A stretch of DNA of 27,330 bases from assembly GCA_044225565.1 (NCBI GenBank), contig JBGAIL010000050.1, positions 1 through 27,330 of the forward strand, in the 5' to 3' direction. The notes beneath the pieces are model-generated. The model was not told the DNA's origin. It searched no databases and was given only the letters and a program-made list of their open reading frames with translations. The position numbers and the translations under genes are program-made. This stretch comes from CAVXAE01 sp044225565. Lineage in GTDB: Bacteria > Pseudomonadota > Gammaproteobacteria > Steroidobacterales > Steroidobacteraceae. Of this stretch, positions 24,566 to 27,330 are shown in pieces (position 1 is the stretch's first letter; each line of letters starts with the position of its first letter).

Positions 24566-26080
24566 ATGTGTGGAATCGTAGGCATCGTCGGGACCAGCTC
24601 CGTCAACCAGCGGCTTTATGACGCGCTGACCGTGCTGCAGCACCGGGGGCAGGACGCCGCCGGCATCGCCACCTTCAACGACGACGAGCTGTATACCCAC
24701 AAGGGAGCAGGCCTCGTGCGCGACGTGTTCGAGCAGACGAACATGGTGGAGCTCAAAGGCAACGTCGGCATCGGGCACGTGCGCTATCCCACGGCCGGCA
24801 GCGACAGCGCCACCGCGGAAGCCCAGCCCTTCTACGTGAACGCGCCTTACGGCATCTGCCTCGCGCACAACGGCAACCTCACCAACGCGGCCGAGCTCGC
24901 CGAGCAGCTCACGCGCGAGGATCGCCGGCATCTCAATACCTCATCCGATTCGGAAGTGCTGCTGAACGTTTTCGCCTCCGAGTTGCAGCGCGTTGGTGCG
25001 GCACGCATGACGCCGGCGGACGTGTTCTCGGCCCTCAGCGCGGTGTACCGGCGTTGCCGCGGCGGCTTTGCCGTCGTCGCCATGGTCATCGGCCACGGCA
25101 TCCTCGGGTTCCGCGATCCCAACGGCATCCGGCCGCTGGTGCTCGGGCGGCGCGAGACGCCGAAGGGCGTCGAGTGGATGCTGGCTTCCGAGAGCGTGGC
25201 GCTCGCCGCCATGGGCTTCAAGTTCGTGCGCGACGTGGGTCCCGGCGAGGCCGTGTTCATCGACGAGCTGGGGAGGCTGCAATCCCAGCAGTGCGTGCCG
25301 AGCGCCGAGCACACGCCGTGCATCTTCGAGTACGTCTACCTGGCCCGCCCCGACTCCATCATCGACAACATCTCCGTCTATCGCGCCCGCATGCGCATGG
25401 GTGACAAGCTGGCGGAGAGGATCCTGCGCGAGCACCCGGACCACGACATCGACGTGGTCATCCCCATCCCGGACACCAGCCGCACGAGCGCGCTGCAGGT
25501 GGCTCAGAAGCTCGGGCTCAAGTACCGCGAAGGCTTCATCAAGAACCGCTACATCGGTCGCACGTTCATCATGCCGGGACAGGAGCTGCGCGAGAAGTCG
25601 GTGCGCCGCAAGCTGAACGCGCTCGACCTCGAGTTCCGCGGCAAGAACGTGCTGCTGGTGGACGATTCCATCGTCCGCGGCACCACGTCCGCGCAGATCA
25701 TCGATCTCGCCCGCGAGGCGGGCGCCAAGAAAGTGTACTTCGCATCCGCCGCGCCGCCCGTGCGCTTCCCGAACGTATACGGCATCGACATGCCGGCCGC
25801 GAACGAGCTGGTGGCCTCCGGCCGCACCGAGGCCGAGGTGGCCAGGCTCATCGGCGCGGACTGGCTCATCTATCAGGACCTCGTCGACCTCGTGGCGGCC
25901 TGTCAGCACGACGATTCCGAAGTGAAGGCGTTCGACACTTCCTGCTTCTCCGGAGAGTACGTCACGGGTGACGTGACGCCGGAATACCTGCAGCGCCTGC
26001 AGGCGGAGCGCTCCGATGCCGCCAAGGCGAGCAAGCGTGGCGAGCGGGGCCCGCTCAAAGTGGTCGGGCGTCCCTCCTAA
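24566..26080 (+). CDS. purF: Amidophosphoribosyltransferase
   Basis: PurF catalyses the first committed step of purine synthesis, converting PRPP and glutamine to phosphoribosylamine. The 504 residues match the E. coli length (505). The mature N-terminus begins with the nucleophile Cys2 (MCGIVGIVG), so there is no propeptide of the Bacillus type. The glutaminase domain shows LQHRGQDAAGI, HVRYPTAGS and AHNGNLTN. The phosphoribosyltransferase domain has GRTFIMP and the PRPP loop VLLVDDSIVRGTT near residues 360-372. The gene is intact. Confidence 0.98.
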   Translation: MCGIVGIVGTSSVNQRLYDALTVLQHRGQDAAGIATFNDDELYTHKGAGLVRDVFEQTNMVELKGNVGIGHVRYPTAGSDSATAEAQPFYVNAPYGICLAHNGNLTNAAELAEQLTREDRRHLNTSSDSEVLLNVFASELQRVGAARMTPADVFSALSAVYRRCRGGFAVVAMVIGHGILGFRDPNGIRPLVLGRRETPKGVEWMLASESVALAAMGFKFVRDVGPGEAVFIDELGRLQSQQCVPSAEHTPCIFEYVYLARPDSIIDNISVYRARMRMGDKLAERILREHPDHDIDVVIPIPDTSRTSALQVAQKLGLKYREGFIKNRYIGRTFIMPGQELREKSVRRKLNALDLEFRGKNVLLVDDSIVRGTTSAQIIDLAREAGAKKVYFASAAPPVRFPNVYGIDMPAANELVASGRTEAEVARLIGADWLIYQDLVDLVAACQHDDSEVKAFDTSCFSGEYVTGDVTPEYLQRLQAERSDAAKASKRGERGPLKVVGRPS

Positions 26081-26089
26081 GATCCCTGC

Positions 26090-27325
26090 ATGCGGCTCCT
26101 GCTGATCGAGGACGACGCGCGGTACGGCGCAGTCGTCCAGCACCACTTGAGCTGCCGCTGGCCCGACGCGAAGCTCGTCGTGATGAGCCCCGTCGCGCAC
26201 GGCGATCTCGCGCCGGAATTCCTCGCGCAGGGTTTCGATGCAGTGCTCCTCGCTGGCGAATGGCCGGGCGGTCGCGGCATCGAGTGGGCGAGGGACCTGG
26301 TCGCACGCCCCGGCTTCGCGCCGCTCATCTTCATGAGCGCGAGGCGTGACGACGAGGAGGCCGGGGAGGCGCTCGCAATGGGCGCACACGCGGTGGTGGG
26401 GAGGCTCAAGATCGATCACGAGCAGTTGCTCGAGGCCGTGGGCAGCGCGGTGCAGAAGCAGAGCCAGGCCCGCGCCAACTGGCGAACGTCCATCGAAGGC
26501 ATCGAGTCGCAGAGGTTCAACGGCGTGCACATCCGCGGCTACCGCTGCGTGCGCCGGCTCGCGGGCGGGCCCATCTCGGACCTGTTCCTGGCGGAGAGCG
26601 AGACGGCGGGCGCGCTGGTCGTCGTGAAGATCGCGCGCGACCAGCAGAAAGAGAACGAGCTCGACCAGTCGTTCCGCCGCTTCCTGCAGGAGTACGAGAT
26701 CGTCGAGCGCATCCATCATCCCAACATCGTGCGGCTCTACGACCTGGGCGTGAGCGACGAGCACGCCTACCTGGTGATGGAATACTTCCGGCACGGGGAT
26801 CTGCGCACGCGCATGCGCGAAGGCGTGGAAGTGCGAGAGGCGTTACGGCTTGCGGTGGCGATCGCCAAGGCGCTGCACGCGATCCATGCGGCGGGTGTGC
26901 TGCACCGGGACCTCAAGCCCGGGAACATCATGCGCCGCGATGACGGCACGCTGGCGCTCATCGATTTCGGGCTCGCGAAGGACGCGGCGCTCGCGATGGA
27001 GATCACCGACCACGGCACGATCTTCGGCACGCCGCACTACATGAGTCCGGAGCAGGGGCACGCGGAGCCCATCGACGTTCGCAGCGATCTCTACAGCCTC
27101 GGCGTCATCCTGTACGAGATGCTCGCGGGCGAGAAGCCCTACACCGCGGACAATCCCATGGCGATCATCTACAAGCATCGAAAGGACCCGGTGCCGCGAC
27201 TGCCGGTGGCGCGGGCGATGCTGCAGCCTCTGGTGGATGGCCTGATGGCGAAGCGGCCGGCGGACCGCTTCCCGACCGCTTCGGCTGCCATCGTGGCGCT
27301 GGAAGCCGCCGCTGCGCGGCTGTAG
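26090..27325 (+). CDS. Pseudo-receiver fused to a Hanks-type Ser/Thr protein kinase
   Basis: This 411-residue protein has a response-regulator-like N-terminal domain (about 1-125) and a eukaryotic-like kinase domain (about 145-405). The receiver keeps the acidic pair (LLLIEDD) and the Thr/Ser position (IFMSA). The phospho-acceptor Asp is replaced by Ala in AVLLAGEWPGG, and the conserved Lys by Arg (VVGRL). The kinase keeps the VVKIA lysine, HRDLKPGN near 272, DFG near 292, and the activation segment GTPHYMSPEQ. The glycine loop RLAGGPISDLFLA is atypical. No membrane segment or PASTA domain is seen, so it is cytoplasmic. The start is nine bases after purF. The substrate and signal are unknown. 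Confidence 0.9.
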   Translation: MRLLLIEDDARYGAVVQHHLSCRWPDAKLVVMSPVAHGDLAPEFLAQGFDAVLLAGEWPGGRGIEWARDLVARPGFAPLIFMSARRDDEEAGEALAMGAHAVVGRLKIDHEQLLEAVGSAVQKQSQARANWRTSIEGIESQRFNGVHIRGYRCVRRLAGGPISDLFLAESETAGALVVVKIARDQQKENELDQSFRRFLQEYEIVERIHHPNIVRLYDLGVSDEHAYLVMEYFRHGDLRTRMREGVEVREALRLAVAIAKALHAIHAAGVLHRDLKPGNIMRRDDGTLALIDFGLAKDAALAMEITDHGTIFGTPHYMSPEQGHAEPIDVRSDLYSLGVILYEMLAGEKPYTADNPMAIIYKHRKDPVPRLPVARAMLQPLVDGLMAKRPADRFPTASAAIVALEAAAARL

Positions 27326-27330
27326 GGTCT

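Noticed and set aside
24941..26794. 617-codon open frame on the minus strand across purF and the kinase gene
   Set aside because: It spans two unmistakable plus-strand genes, has no recognisable domain and has the Arg/Ala/His/Glu-rich composition typical of antisense frames in GC-rich DNA.
1..27330. CRISPR arrays, tRNA or rRNA genes, insertion sequences, phage genes
   Set aside because: No regularly spaced repeat array, tRNA-like cloverleaf, transposase or phage protein was found when reading both strands.

Overview
The window is a GC-rich, densely coded chromosomal segment of a gammaproteobacterium. Three features support this: the asd-fimV-truA-accD-folC-dedD-cvpA-purF gene order known from Pseudomonas and Xanthomonas, a 690-residue FimX-like twitching-motility protein, and an EF-P gene near its own lysylation enzyme EpmA. 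A Xanthomonadales/Nevskiales/Steroidobacterales-like lineage is plausible, but that is inference. trpF and the other trp genes, which often lie between truA and accD in relatives, are absent. I see no tRNA, rRNA, CRISPR array or insertion sequence.

Layout. (1) 1-1660: the end of gltB and complete gltD (glutamate synthase). (2) 1689-8010: an accessory catabolic-looking locus with a BetI-like TetR regulator, a convergent APC-type amino acid/amine permease and, divergent from the permease, a tight three-gene unit. That unit holds a GcvT-like folate-dependent enzyme followed by two tandem, diverged PYROXD2/phytoene-desaturase-like flavoproteins. A 16-bp palindrome overlaps the candidate -10 box between permease and GcvT gene. 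This is the best candidate here for an undescribed system, possibly uptake and oxidative demethylation or C1 transfer of an unknown N- or O-methylated compound. (3) 8011-8259: a convergent intergenic region full of small repeats and palindromes. (4) 8260-10332 (minus): a FimX-like receiver/PAS/GGDEF/EAL protein with degenerate catalytic sites. (5) 10496-14041: efp (plus), and opposite it the overlapping minus-strand unit SCO1-like, psd, epmA, msrC. (6) 14040-17078: prmB, aroC and asd. (7) 17079-26080: a terminator or leader, then fimV, truA, accD, folC, dedD, cvpA and purF. (8) 26090-27325: a pseudo-receiver fused to a Hanks-type Ser/Thr kinase.

Sequence quality matters between about 14.2 and 23.0 kb. 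prmB carries an apparent +1 shift, asd is interrupted by a 37-base N run of implausible length, fimV carries an apparent -1 shift, truA lacks a normal start, and folC carries a 13-bp tandem duplication that shifts its last codons. Such damage in several housekeeping genes around a scaffold gap is most simply explained by assembly or consensus error, although real mutation cannot be excluded from sequence alone.

How the genes work together: GltBD serves nitrogen assimilation; AroC, Asd, FolC, AccD and PurF serve core biosynthesis; PrmB, EF-P/EpmA and TruA modify the translation apparatus; FimX and FimV point to type IV pilus twitching and cell-pole organisation.
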